Shown here: positions 1 to 8,369 of the stretch, piece after piece
Numbering within the stretch: the stretch's first letter is position 1
Layout: the number at the start of each line of letters is the position of its first letter
Assembly (NCBI GenBank): GCA_947169985.1
Contig: CAMVRW010000009.1
Span: forward strand, 1-20,528
DNA: 20,528 nt
Direction of reading: 5' to 3'
DNA from: an uncultured Butyrivibrio sp.
Lineage (GTDB): Bacteria; Bacillota; Clostridia; Lachnospirales; Lachnospiraceae
Position numbers and translations under genes: made by a program
Notes under the pieces: generated by a model
What the model saw: the letters and a program-made list of their open reading frames with translations, nothing else
What the model was told of the DNA's origin: nothing
Databases searched by the model: none

Positions 1-1354
1 TAAGCGTGGTGACAAGCACCTTATTCCCTGCTGATACCGTCTTCCTGATCTCACCAATCAGGTCATCTATCTGTCCCTCTACAGGCCTTACATCCACCTC
101 CGGATCCAAAAGACCTGTGGGTCTTATTACCTGTTCTGCCCTAAGGAGCTCATGTTCCTCCTCATACTTTCCTGGAGTAGCTGAACAGAACAGCATTTGA
201 TCTATATGCCCCTCAAACTCTTCAAAGTTAAGTGGCCTGTTGTCCAATGCAGACGGAAGTCTGAAGCCATACTCCACAAGAGTTGTCTTCCTGCTCCTGT
301 CGCCATGATACATAGCTCCCACCTGAGGTATTGTCATATGGGACTCGTCCACGATTATCAGGAAGTCCCTGTCAAAGAAATCAAGCAGCGTAAGAGGCGG
401 TTCTCCGGGCTTAGCAAAGTTCAGGTGTCTGGTGTAGTTCTCAATTCCTGAACAGAACCCAGTCTCCCTCATCATCTCAACATCGAAGTTGGTACGCTCA
501 GATATTCTCTGAGCCTCTATTAGCTTATCCTCTCCCTTAAAGAACTTAACCTGTTCCTCTAGCTCTTTTTCAATGTTGTCACAAGCCAGATTAATCTTCT
601 CCTGAGGAACAACATAGTGGGACGCAGGATAGATCATGACATGGGTAAGCTCAGCGTGAACCTTGGATGTAACCGGTTCAACCTCAGTTATCCTGTCAAT
701 CTCGTCTCCAAAAAACTCTACCCTAATAAGATAATCATCCGCATTGGCAGGGAATATCTCAACTGTATCTCCTCGAACCCTGAAATTACATCTGGAAAGT
801 TCCAGGTCGTTTCGATTATACTGAATGGCCACAAGGTCTTTTATCAGCTCATCTCTGTCCTTGGTCATTCCTGGCCTTAAGGAAATAGACATACCCTTAA
901 ATTCCTCGGGACTTCCAAGACCGTAGATACAGGACACACTGGCCACAACGATAACATCGTTTCTCTCAGCAAGTGACGCTGTCGCAGAGAGTCTGAGCTT
1001 ATCTATCTCATCATTGATAGAAGAATCCTTGGCAATATAAGTATCAGTCTGGGGCACATAAGCCTCAGGCTGATAGTAATCGTAGTAAGATACAAAATAT
1101 TCAACCGCGTTCTCTGGAAAGAACTCCTTCATCTCACCGTACAGCTGCCCGGCAAGGGTCTTGTTGTGGGAGATGATAAGGGTTGGCTTATTCAATGCCG
1201 CAATAACATTTGCCATGGTAAAGGTCTTACCGGAACCAGTAACACCAAGGAGGGTCTCAAACTGATTTCCTTCCTTAAACCCTTCCACAAGCTGTCTTAT
1301 TGCCTCCGGCTGATCACCGGTTGGTTTAAAATCCGAGTGTAATTTAAAGTCCAT
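1..1354 (-). CDS. uvrB: Excinuclease ABC subunit B (UvrB), N-terminal part, truncated by window edge
   Basis: Reading the minus strand from the ATG at 1354-1352 gives about 451 uninterrupted residues that run off the window; full UvrB is usually about 660, so the C-terminal third lies outside. The start reads [19 protein letters not shown], a typical UvrB opening. Visible motifs are the Walker A GVTGSGKT (about residues 37-44), the damage-binding beta-hairpin signature [10 protein letters not shown] (90-99) and the helicase motif [10 protein letters not shown] (about 333-342). UvrB is the DNA-helicase-like subunit that verifies lesions and recruits UvrC in nucleotide excision repair, in the cytoplasm. 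A GCGGAG ribosome-binding site sits five bases before the ATG. It is divergently transcribed from the polysaccharide operon, with its own strong promoter and a possible LexA box, which fits the usual SOS control of uvrB in Gram-positives. Confidence 0.97.
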   Translation of the reverse strand, partial: MDFKLHSDFKPTGDQPEAIRQLVEGFKEGNQFETLLGVTGSGKTFTMANVIAALNKPTLIISHNKTLAGQLYGEMKEFFPENAVEYFVSYYDYYQPEAYVPQTDTYIAKDSSINDEIDKLRLSATASLAERNDVIVVASVSCIYGLGSPEEFKGMSISLRPGMTKDRDELIKDLVAIQYNRNDLELSRCNFRVRGDTVEIFPANADDYLIRVEFFGDEIDRITEVEPVTSKVHAELTHVMIYPASHYVVPQEKINLACDNIEKELEEQVKFFKGEDKLIEAQRISERTNFDVEMMRETGFCSGIENYTRHLNFAKPGEPPLTLLDFFDRDFLIIVDESHMTIPQVGAMYHGDRSRKTTLVEYGFRLPSALDNRPLNFEEFEGHIDQMLFCSATPGKYEEEHELLRAEQVIRPTGLLDPEVDVRPVEGQIDDLIGEIRKTVSAGNKVLVTTL

Positions 1355-1397
1355 ATATTCTCCGCAAGAGTATTTTTATACATGTCTTTATTGAGTC

Positions 1398-1426
1398 AGT
1401 ATACCATTTCTATGATAAAGTGTCCA
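1398..1426 (-). promoter_or_regulatory. uvrB promoter (sigma-A type)
   Basis: On the minus strand the -35 is TGGACA (plus-strand 1421-1426, five of six matches to TTGACA) and the -10 is TATACT (1398-1403, five of six), separated by exactly 17 bases. The -10 is preceded by TGG, so it is also an extended -10. The predicted transcription start is near 1391, giving a leader of about 37 bases. This is the best promoter match in the window. Confidence 0.75.
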
Positions 1427-1434
1427 TGAATTTC

Positions 1435-1448
1435 AGAACATTTGTTTG
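1435..1448. promoter_or_regulatory. Candidate LexA/DinR (SOS) box
   Basis: The 14-mer AGAACATTTGTTTG matches the Bacillus-type SOS operator CGAACATATGTTCG at 11 of 14 positions, with a perfect left half-site GAAC and an imperfect right half-site GTTT. It lies nine bases upstream of the uvrB -35 and just upstream of the probable promoter of the divergent polysaccharide operon. uvrB is a classic SOS gene, which raises the prior. The imperfect right half and a position outside the uvrB core promoter keep the confidence moderate. Confidence 0.4.
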
Positions 1449-1453
1449 CTTTC

Positions 1454-1482
1454 TTTAGTTTGAGCGGGGACTATGATATTAT
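1454..1482 (+). promoter_or_regulatory. Possible promoter of the polysaccharide operon
   Basis: A weak -35 TTTAGT (1454-1459) and a good -10 TATTAT (1477-1482) are 17 bases apart. TATGAT at 1472-1477 is an alternative -10 without a good -35. The leader downstream contains a small inverted repeat, TCAGGC (1499-1504) with GCCTGA (1520-1525), just before the GGGAGGA ribosome-binding site. The assignment is tentative. Confidence 0.3.
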
Positions 1483-1539
1483 TAGGTTATTATAAAGATC
1501 AGGCATCAAATGGCATAGCGCCTGACAGGGAGGAATAAG

Positions 1540-2439
1540 ATGTCATCAAATGACTTCTATGCAAGGCCCATAGATTTAAAGCGTTTCTGGAGGCAATTCA
1601 GGAAACGTATATGGATGGTGGTGGCAGCAACAGTGGTTGGGGCTATACTGGGGCTTCTTATCTATGTGATTTACAGTAATGTAATGAGTGGAAACACTGT
1701 CTATCAGATTCGAAATGATTATTATATTACTTTCAATCACGAGGAGTTTCCTAACGGAGTAGACTATTACAATGCCTACACCTGGGATGGGATCCTTAGG
1801 GATGATCCTATTGTTAACAAGGCATTGGAAGTTGATAGTGGTATCACAAAGGCCCAGATCCTTGAGAGTGTAAAGGGAGAGATCCTTGGGGACTACAGAA
1901 TCCTCACCGTTGTTGTAACTGGCACAGATAAAGAGCTGGTTCAGAAAATCTCAGATGCCTACAAGACTGCACTTCCTGCTTTTGCTGACATCATTGACAT
2001 GATCAAGACCATAGAGGTCTGGACAGATGCAGATATAGAAGTCTATGACGCCTATACCAGAGAGCCCAATGCAGCCTTTCTTGGAGGGCTTATAGGTCTT
2101 TTGGTGAGCCTTTTCGCAGTCCATTTGTACGGTATATTTGATGATGCTATCTATACCGAGAGAGATTGGGCGCTGAGATACCCTAAGATCCCATATCTAG
2201 GGAAAAGAGATACTGACGAATATAATGTCAACAGATCACACCTTCTGCAGTATGATGGCAACTATATTGAACTTGCATCGGATCAGTTCAGGTATGACCT
2301 GGATGAGTTTGACAGAATGAGAAAGGCTGACGGCGTTATCCTTAAGCTTAAGCCAGGAAAAGATAATACAGATGAAATGGACAAGGTAGTCTATACCCTG
2401 TTAAAGCAGGATGTCAAAATTGTTGGAGTGATGGAATAA
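1540..2439 (+). CDS. Wzz/CpsC-like polysaccharide co-polymerase with degenerate kinase-like tail
   Basis: This 299-residue protein has the chain-length-determinant layout: a short cytoplasmic N-terminus containing DLKRFWRQFRKRIW, a first membrane segment (about residues 25-45), an extracytoplasmic region, and a second membrane segment (about 177-199, GGLIGLLVSLFAV). Such proteins set polysaccharide chain length together with a Wzy polymerase. The roughly 100 cytoplasmic residues after the second segment are odd. KIPYLGKRD and the final stretch starting DGVILKLKPGK and ending VKIVGVME resemble the linker and the last strand-helix-strand of CpsD/Wzc-type tyrosine kinases, but there is no Walker A and no tyrosine-rich tail. 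An SD (GGGAGGA) precedes the ATG. The stop codon is directly followed by the next gene's ATG, so the two are surely cotranscribed. The family call is good; the kinase-remnant reading is inference. Confidence 0.75.
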   Translation: MSSNDFYARPIDLKRFWRQFRKRIWMVVAATVVGAILGLLIYVIYSNVMSGNTVYQIRNDYYITFNHEEFPNGVDYYNAYTWDGILRDDPIVNKALEVDSGITKAQILESVKGEILGDYRILTVVVTGTDKELVQKISDAYKTALPAFADIIDMIKTIEVWTDADIEVYDAYTREPNAAFLGGLIGLLVSLFAVHLYGIFDDAIYTERDWALRYPKIPYLGKRDTDEYNVNRSHLLQYDGNYIELASDQFRYDLDEFDRMRKADGVILKLKPGKDNTDEMDKVVYTLLKQDVKIVGVME

Positions 2440-3603
2440 ATGGTACTTTATACCTTTATAGCTGCCATCACAATAGTTTTGGCATGCCACGTAAAGACAA
2501 CTGAAGACTCTGCCTATGACTTTGTTGCCACCGGCGGAAGGATTGTGACAGGATATACCTCGAGACGCAAGGCGCTTAACACCCTGTATCTTGTAGCTGT
2601 GTTTGCCATTCTGGCACTTTTGGCAGCCCTGAGGCTTGAAGTTGGAAATGACTACGGAACCTATGTTGTAACCTGTCATGAAATTTTTCAGAAGGGCTAT
2701 GTTGTCACAGAGCCGGGATTTAATCTGGTGGTAAGGATACTTTACACTCTTTCAGGTAAGGAAGATTACCTGCTGATGTTTGGGGTATTCGGAGCGGCGA
2801 TCGTAGCTATTTTCCTGAAGGTGCTCTACGACCAGAGCGACAGCTTTGCCTGGGGATTCTTTGTGTTCATGACCATGGGCTTTTACTACAGGAGCTTTAA
2901 CACGGTAAGATATTATTTTGCCCTTGCAATTGCAACCTTTGCCCTGAGATATCTCACGGATATTGATGTTCAGGGGATGATAAAGTTCTTTGCTCTGATC
3001 CTGTTTGCTGCCACCTTCCACAAGAGTGTGCTGGTGGTCGTTCCCATGTACTTTATAGCAAGGATAAATTGGAAGAGATGGGCCCTTATTCCACTGGCAG
3101 CTGTCAGCGCAGTAGCAGCTCTTTTGCATAATCAGATACTTGATCTGGCGCTTAAGCTGTATCCCTCCTACAGGAACACGGTGTACATTGAGGAAGTCCA
3201 TACTATCACAGAGAATGCTGCTCCTATATTTGGATGCCTCTTTGTTCTTGGATTGTGCCTTGTGTGTTATAATGATGCAGTTAGGGACCAGGTGGACAAC
3301 CGGATGTATTTTAACATGAACATCATGGCATTGGCGCTTTATGTGAGCTGTTTTTGGCTTCCACTGATCACCAGATTTGCTTATTACCTGACGACCGCAC
3401 AGATACTTCTTTTGCCAAATCTGATCTGCAGGATCCAGGATAAGACAAAAAAGAAGCGGGTCATTGCGGCGGTTGTGGTTTTCTGCATTTTGTATTTCCT
3501 GTACTTCATGTCGGAAGCAGACAAGATGGGAGTCAGGGTGCTTCCATATAAGAGCTGGTTATTCTACGATCACAGGTGGCTTAACCAGACAGATACGTTC
3601 TAA
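2440..3603 (+). CDS. EpsG/Wzy-like polysaccharide polymerase, integral membrane
   Basis: A 387-residue protein made largely of hydrophobic segments, probably ten or so. The stretch with FNTVRYYFALAIATFALRYL and then FHKSVLVVVPMYF (about residues 150-205) is the hallmark of the EpsG family, which is thought to polymerise exopolysaccharide repeat units in the membrane in the manner of Wzy. The early motif LRLEVGNDYGTY (about residues 66-77) also fits, since EpsG proteins usually carry a Gx(D)Y-type motif after the second membrane helix. The ATG abuts the TAA of the Wzz-like gene, with GGAG about 12 bases upstream inside that gene, so the two are probably translationally coupled. A chain-length regulator next to a polymerase is a classical pairing. 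The substrate cannot be read from the sequence. Confidence 0.8.
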   Translation: MVLYTFIAAITIVLACHVKTTEDSAYDFVATGGRIVTGYTSRRKALNTLYLVAVFAILALLAALRLEVGNDYGTYVVTCHEIFQKGYVVTEPGFNLVVRILYTLSGKEDYLLMFGVFGAAIVAIFLKVLYDQSDSFAWGFFVFMTMGFYYRSFNTVRYYFALAIATFALRYLTDIDVQGMIKFFALILFAATFHKSVLVVVPMYFIARINWKRWALIPLAAVSAVAALLHNQILDLALKLYPSYRNTVYIEEVHTITENAAPIFGCLFVLGLCLVCYNDAVRDQVDNRMYFNMNIMALALYVSCFWLPLITRFAYYLTTAQILLLPNLICRIQDKTKKKRVIAAVVVFCILYFLYFMSEADKMGVRVLPYKSWLFYDHRWLNQTDTF

Positions 3604-3630
3604 TTAAAGATTTTTTCGGAGGAAAAAACT

Positions 3631-4776
3631 ATGAAAATGAGATACTGTAAACGTTGCCTTCAGCCTGATACCAGACCAGGTATCATTTTTGATGATGAGC
3701 AGATTTGCTTTGCCTGCCGTTACGAGGAATCAAAGGCTACCATCGACTGGGCTGCAAGAGAAGCTGAGCTTAAGGGATTTGCGGAGGAAGCAAAGGAAGA
3801 AGCAAAAAAGCGCGGTAATACCTATGACTGTATCATTGGTGTTTCCGGTGGTAAGGATTCAACCTTCCAGGCTGTATATGCCAAGGAGAAGCTGGGACTT
3901 AATCCTCTTCTGATCAACTGCATGCCTGACGAGATCACTGAGGTGGGACAGAAGAACATCCAGAACCTCAACAATCTGGGCTTTGACATTATCTCAATAA
4001 GACTTAATCCTACCGTTGCAAAGAAGCTTGCAAGAAAGTCATTCTTTGAGCGCGGCAATATCATCGCTGCTTCAGAATACTGCCTGTGGGCATCTTCATA
4101 TATCATGGCTGTTAAGTTCAATATCCCTCTTATCATCCAGGGTGAGAACGCTGCTCTTACACTTGGCGCTGCCAAGAATCAGGAAGCTACCGGAAATGCA
4201 TTCTCAGTAATGCAGCTTGAGACAATCCGTGGAGCAAGTGTGGACAGTTTCGTTGATCTTTCAAATAACATCACAGAGAAAGATCTTTTCTTCTACAAGA
4301 TACCTACTGTTGAGGAGATGCAGGCGAAGGGCATCAGAGCAATCTTCCTTCAGTACTATACAAAGGAGTGGTCACAGGTCCACAACGCAGATTTCGCTAT
4401 TGCAAGGGGACTTACAGGAAGATCAGATGACCTTCACGACCTTGGAAGATACAGAAGATATACAGCACTCGACTGCGACCTTCAGATCCCTAACCAGATG
4501 ATCAAGTATCTTAAGTTTGGTTTCGGCTATGCTACAGATGAGATCTGCTACGATATCAGAGAGGGCAGATTCGACCGTGAGAACGGCAAGTGGTATGTGA
4601 ATGAATATGATGGCCTTTGCGGTGATAAGTACATTGATAAGGCCTGCAAATATCTTGACATAACCAGAGAGGAATTCTGGGAAGTCGTTGATAAATACGT
4701 CAATAAAGACCTCTTTGAGAAGGTAGACGGAAAGTGGAAACCAAAGTTTACTGTAGGTGAGGATTATGAGTCATAA
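3631..4776 (+). CDS. N-acetyl sugar amidotransferase (PseA/WbpG/WbuX family)
   Basis: This 381-residue protein starts with a zinc-ribbon-like pattern, CKRC (6-9) and CFAC (26-29), separated by RPGIIFDDEQ, then the PP-loop ATP-pyrophosphatase signature SGGKDS (72-77). Both features and the length fit the N-acetyl sugar amidotransferase family. In Campylobacter PseA and Pseudomonas WbpG, this family converts an acetamido group on a nonulosonate or hexosamine to an acetamidino group, using ATP and ammonia. WbpG works with HisH/HisF-like partners; none is encoded here. GGAGG precedes the ATG. The gene sits 27 bases after the polymerase gene and overlaps the next one by 11 bases. The pseudaminic-acid operon that begins 3.6 kb downstream makes a pseudaminic-acid derivative the obvious candidate substrate, which is inference. 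Confidence 0.88.
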   Translation: MKMRYCKRCLQPDTRPGIIFDDEQICFACRYEESKATIDWAAREAELKGFAEEAKEEAKKRGNTYDCIIGVSGGKDSTFQAVYAKEKLGLNPLLINCMPDEITEVGQKNIQNLNNLGFDIISIRLNPTVAKKLARKSFFERGNIIAASEYCLWASSYIMAVKFNIPLIIQGENAALTLGAAKNQEATGNAFSVMQLETIRGASVDSFVDLSNNITEKDLFFYKIPTVEEMQAKGIRAIFLQYYTKEWSQVHNADFAIARGLTGRSDDLHDLGRYRRYTALDCDLQIPNQMIKYLKFGFGYATDEICYDIREGRFDRENGKWYVNEYDGLCGDKYIDKACKYLDITREEFWEVVDKYVNKDLFEKVDGKWKPKFTVGEDYES

Positions 4777-6508
4777 AATCCGTAAAAACTGGTATCTGTA
4801 TTTAACAGGAACACTGCTTCTTATACAAGCGGCAGTGTTCCTTGTATTTCGTGGTGAGAGTTATTTCCAGATCCACGACAACCTGGATCTGTTCATGGGA
4901 CATTACGAGATGCTGAAAAAAGCAGGCATCTGGTTTGCTCATGGAGTTGATGCTCCTATAATGCATGGACTGTCCAGGGATCTCTTTGGATCGGAGTTCA
5001 ATCTCTACAACCTCTTTTACATTGTTCTTCCGGGGTACTGGGCATATCTGGCGGGGTATGCGGCTAAGATCGCCATTGGAATCATCTCTTTTATCCTTCT
5101 GGCAAAAGACATTTACAAGGAGCGCTATGAAAACTACAAGCCTCTGGTCATTGTTATCGCCGCTGCTTTCGGAATGATCCCGGTTTTCCCAACCTATGGG
5201 ATTGCGTTTACCTCGGTGCCTCTTATCGTTTTCTTTTTAAGAAAGCTCTATTTTGCGGAGACTTTGAAGGAGAGAATTCCCTGGTACGTGGCGGTTTTCT
5301 GCTATCCTTTAGTGTCCTACTTCTCCTATCACGGATTCTTTATTTTAAGCTACATGGTTGTGGCAGTGATCATTTTGTGGGTGAAGGATAAGAGCTTTCC
5401 AAAGAGTACCTTTGCATCCATCGTGATCCTTTCCCTCGGCTACGTGCTCTTTGAGTACAGACTTTTTGGACAGATGCTGGGAACAGACACAATCACCATC
5501 AGGACCACCATGGACCACGGTGACCTTACCTTTGGGCAGGCCATGGTCACAGCCTTTAATGAGTTTGTAAACGCATCCTTCCACTCGGAGGATTCTCATA
5601 CATACATCGTTCTTGGAGTAGTGCTTATCGCGCTGGTAGTTATCAATGCATCCCACATTAAGGCTGGCAAGGCAAAAGAGATACTGACAGACCCTGTAAA
5701 TCTGGTGATGCTGTGGATCATCTTTAATGTGCTTATATTTGGGTTGTACCAGTTTGCGCCCTTCAGGCATCTTTTCGAGATGCTTGTTCCGCCTCTTACA
5801 GGTTTTGAGTTTGCAAGAACTGCTTACTTCAACACTTTCCTCTGGTACGCTGAGCTTCTCCTTGTCTGCATCAGAATGTACGACCTTGGGAAAAAGAACT
5901 TTAAGATGCTGGCAAATGTTATCGTGACACTGGCTGTTCTGGTGGTAATGTTCGTGCCACAGGTATACAACGACTTTTATTACACCTGTTACAACCAGGC
6001 CTACAAGGTGATAAAGCATAAGGAAACCAGCACTGTTAATTACAATGAGTTCTATTCATCGGAGCTTTTTGAAAAGATCAAGGAAGATATTGATTACAAG
6101 GGTGAGTGGTCTGCAACCTTCGGAATGCACCCTGCTATCCTGAACTACAACGGTATTGCATCAGTAGATGGATATCTTGGAATGTATGCCCAGGAGTACA
6201 AGGACAAGTGGACAAAGGTTATTGAGCCTGCTTTCCCGGGATCTCCTTCTCTGGCTTCATATTTCCTGGGATGGGGAGCAAGAGTTAACCTTATTTCCGC
6301 TGATGATGAGAACACCTACGCACCACTTCGCGTTATGGATCCTGAGGATAAAAGGCTATTGGCCAACATGGATGAACTAAGGAGCCTTGACTGTAAGTAC
6401 ATTTTTGCAAGGTTTGAGATAAGCAATGCTTCGGACATAGGACTAGAGCTTGTAGGCACCTATACTGATGCTTCCAGCCCTTACACAATCTACGTTTACC
6501 AGTTATAG
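4766..6508 (+). CDS. Large polytopic membrane protein, DUF6044-like
   Basis: A 580-residue protein with an N-terminal membrane helix, then the motif YFQIHDNLDLFMGHYEML (about residues 31-48), around ten more hydrophobic segments, and a C-terminal soluble domain of about 150 residues ending in YTIYVYQL. The IHDNLD motif and this layout match what I remember of the DUF6044 family, which is distantly reminiscent of YfhO/GT-C-type membrane glycosyltransferases and is often found in polysaccharide loci. Function is not established. I chose the ATG at 4766, with GGTGAGG just before it; a GTG at 4757 would add three residues. The start overlaps the amidotransferase gene by 11 bases, so the four genes 1540-6508 form one operon. 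A role in adding a decoration to the polymer, as GT-C enzymes do, is speculation. Confidence 0.7.
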   Translation: MSHKIRKNWYLYLTGTLLLIQAAVFLVFRGESYFQIHDNLDLFMGHYEMLKKAGIWFAHGVDAPIMHGLSRDLFGSEFNLYNLFYIVLPGYWAYLAGYAAKIAIGIISFILLAKDIYKERYENYKPLVIVIAAAFGMIPVFPTYGIAFTSVPLIVFFLRKLYFAETLKERIPWYVAVFCYPLVSYFSYHGFFILSYMVVAVIILWVKDKSFPKSTFASIVILSLGYVLFEYRLFGQMLGTDTITIRTTMDHGDLTFGQAMVTAFNEFVNASFHSEDSHTYIVLGVVLIALVVINASHIKAGKAKEILTDPVNLVMLWIIFNVLIFGLYQFAPFRHLFEMLVPPLTGFEFARTAYFNTFLWYAELLLVCIRMYDLGKKNFKMLANVIVTLAVLVVMFVPQVYNDFYYTCYNQAYKVIKHKETSTVNYNEFYSSELFEKIKEDIDYKGEWSATFGMHPAILNYNGIASVDGYLGMYAQEYKDKWTKVIEPAFPGSPSLASYFLGWGARVNLISADDENTYAPLRVMDPEDKRLLANMDELRSLDCKYIFARFEISNASDIGLELVGTYTDASSPYTIYVYQL

Positions 6509-6626
6509 AATATTAAAAAACTATTAAATATGCAGTGTGATAATTCTGTGACACTATAAAGCGTAGTATCATCTTGATTAGTGAATTGGCCCGGAAGGGC
6601 GATTGCTTAGAGAGAGGAGAAAGATT

Positions 6627-8279
6627 ATGAAGAGAAGAGTTGCACTGTTAATGGTCGGGGCTATGATTGGCCTTACAGCCTGCGGAAGTCAGGCCACAAC
6701 ACAGGAGTCTGCTGAGCAGCCAAAAGAGGAGACTCAGGCTGCAGAAGAAGTGTCAGAGGTTGTAGCAGAGCCTGCGCAGGGGCAGGAAGATTATATTGAG
6801 GACACAGTTCTTTCAACTGATCTTCTTACAGTTACAATACCGGATGAGTTTAAGGGTAAGTTCCAGGCTAAAATAATTGACAATGAGATATTTGTGTATG
6901 ATAAGGCCAGCAACGAGGCTGGATTTGGCGGATTCGTATTCTCTGTTATTTCCAATGTTGACAAGGGCGTTGTGGCAGGCGGAATGTACACAAAGATTGG
7001 TGAGGTGGAAACTCCTACAGGGGAGTTTTATGACGTGCTCACCAGCGGGCCTTCAGATGTTCAGTGGGACTACACAACAAATGAAGAGATGCCTGAGGAT
7101 TATGGCAAGCTATACAATTCTGTAAGTGATATTCTTGCTAATATCCAGGGTAATAACGGAGCTACATACATGCACGGCGCAGGTATGAAGGGTGAGGATC
7201 TCTATGAATACACACTTTCCCAGTATCTGACAGCTTTTAACGAGGGATGGGATGCGAACCAGTTTGAGGAAGCAGGGATGAGCCCTGAATTCTATGCTCT
7301 TATCCAGTATGATGGCGAGAAGGCCTATGATGAGATGGGATTTGCCTACAAGGACATATCCAACGACGGTGTGGATGAGCTTCTTGTGGGAATGATAGAT
7401 GACAGTGACGAGGCCAGTGTGGTATTTGATATCTACACAATGGTAGACAGACAGCCCACTCTGGTTGTCAGCGGAACAGCAAGAGACAGCTATCGTGGTA
7501 TGGAATACGGCGGAGTTGCAAACTTCTACTCAAGCGGAGCAATGGATAGTGGAGTTAAGGTATACAACATCACTCCCGGAACCAATGAACTTTTCCTTCA
7601 GTATGGCGTAAAGTATGACGGCTATGAAAATGAAGAGAATCCATGGTTCAAAGACGAGGCTTCAGGTGATGATGAAGACAAGTGGGTAGAGTGCACAGAG
7701 GAAGACTACAACATGTGGTTTGACCGTGCTACTGAGCAGTGTCTGAAGCTTGATTTCACACCATTTTCAGATATAATGCCAATTGATTACTCTAAGGTAG
7801 ATCTTTCAAAGTACGACACCTTCACCAAAATGCTTGATGATTTCAAGCCTGGTATGGGCTATGCCAATGAGCCTGTTGGCGACACAGATGTATTCTTTGC
7901 TGCGACCGGGACTTACACTGGAGAAAATGATACCAGGAATGCCATTGATTCATCACTGTTTATCTATGATACAAAGGGCAAGATTGTTTTCCTGGGACAG
8001 GTAGAATCCTATGGAACAGCATATCCTCTTTCACTTAAGGATGGATATATATATACCGGCGGACACCACATTGTTTATAAGTACACGGTAAAGGAAGGCA
8101 AGCTTGTTGTTGCAGAAGAAGCCAGGGAGGAGTTTGATACTAACGGTAACTCGACCTTCTACTACGCTAAAGATGGCGAGGAACCAAAGAAGGTTGAGGA
8201 TGATTCAAACCTCATGACGCTTTTTGATGAATATGCTAATGCAAAGCCCGTTGAATATTCAGTAGTAGAAAAGCCCTGA
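6627..8279 (+). CDS. Secreted lipoprotein of unknown function
   Basis: From the ATG at 6627 (SD GAGAGGAG immediately upstream) the protein has 550 residues. A TTG at 6603 would put charged residues before the signal peptide, so it is rejected. MKRRVALLMVGAMIGLTACG is a clear lipoprotein signal with lipobox LTAC, so cysteine 19 should be lipid-modified and the protein anchored outside the membrane. A Gln/Glu-rich linker follows (about 22-55). The first domain contains LTVTIPDEFKGKFQAKI and an FGGFVFSVISN strand pattern. The middle part carries YKDISNDGVDELLVGMIDD, an Asp-rich loop like those in calcium-binding or beta-propeller repeats. The whole is strongly acidic. I do not recognise a characterised family. 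It lies between the two glycan operons, 118 bases after the first and closed by a terminator, so it may be read through from upstream. Confidence 0.85.
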   Translation: MKRRVALLMVGAMIGLTACGSQATTQESAEQPKEETQAAEEVSEVVAEPAQGQEDYIEDTVLSTDLLTVTIPDEFKGKFQAKIIDNEIFVYDKASNEAGFGGFVFSVISNVDKGVVAGGMYTKIGEVETPTGEFYDVLTSGPSDVQWDYTTNEEMPEDYGKLYNSVSDILANIQGNNGATYMHGAGMKGEDLYEYTLSQYLTAFNEGWDANQFEEAGMSPEFYALIQYDGEKAYDEMGFAYKDISNDGVDELLVGMIDDSDEASVVFDIYTMVDRQPTLVVSGTARDSYRGMEYGGVANFYSSGAMDSGVKVYNITPGTNELFLQYGVKYDGYENEENPWFKDEASGDDEDKWVECTEEDYNMWFDRATEQCLKLDFTPFSDIMPIDYSKVDLSKYDTFTKMLDDFKPGMGYANEPVGDTDVFFAATGTYTGENDTRNAIDSSLFIYDTKGKIVFLGQVESYGTAYPLSLKDGYIYTGGHHIVYKYTVKEGKLVVAEEAREEFDTNGNSTFYYAKDGEEPKKVEDDSNLMTLFDEYANAKPVEYSVVEKP

Positions 8280-8301
8280 AGTTATCCAATAATGAAATTA
8301 C

Positions 8302-8338
8302 TCCCACCATCCCTGGATGGTGGGATTTTTTTCTTTTA
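8302..8338 (+). terminator. Rho-independent terminator after the lipoprotein gene
   Basis: A near-perfect hairpin, TCCCACCATCC (8302-8312) pairing with GGATGGTGGGA (8315-8325), is followed by a run of seven T and then CTTTTA. It lies 23 bases after the lipoprotein stop codon. The promoter of the next operon starts within the tail of the T-tract. Confidence 0.93.
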
Positions 8339-8362
8339 CTTATAGACACGGTGGCATATAAT
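8335..8362 (+). promoter_or_regulatory. Promoter of the pseudaminic-acid operon; predicted leaderless start
   Basis: TTTACT (8335-8340, four of six to the -35 consensus) and a perfect TATAAT (8357-8362) are separated by 16 bases. The expected transcription start, seven bases past the -10, is at 8369-8370, which is the A of the first ATG of the following gene. There is no Shine-Dalgarno sequence in between. Confidence 0.7.
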
Positions 8363-8369
8363 TGTTGAT

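Noticed and set aside
5345..6019. 224-codon open frame on the minus strand within the DUF6044-like gene
   Set aside because: It is antisense to a well-supported gene, rich in His/Cys/Lys from reversed codon bias, with no ribosome-binding site or family pattern.
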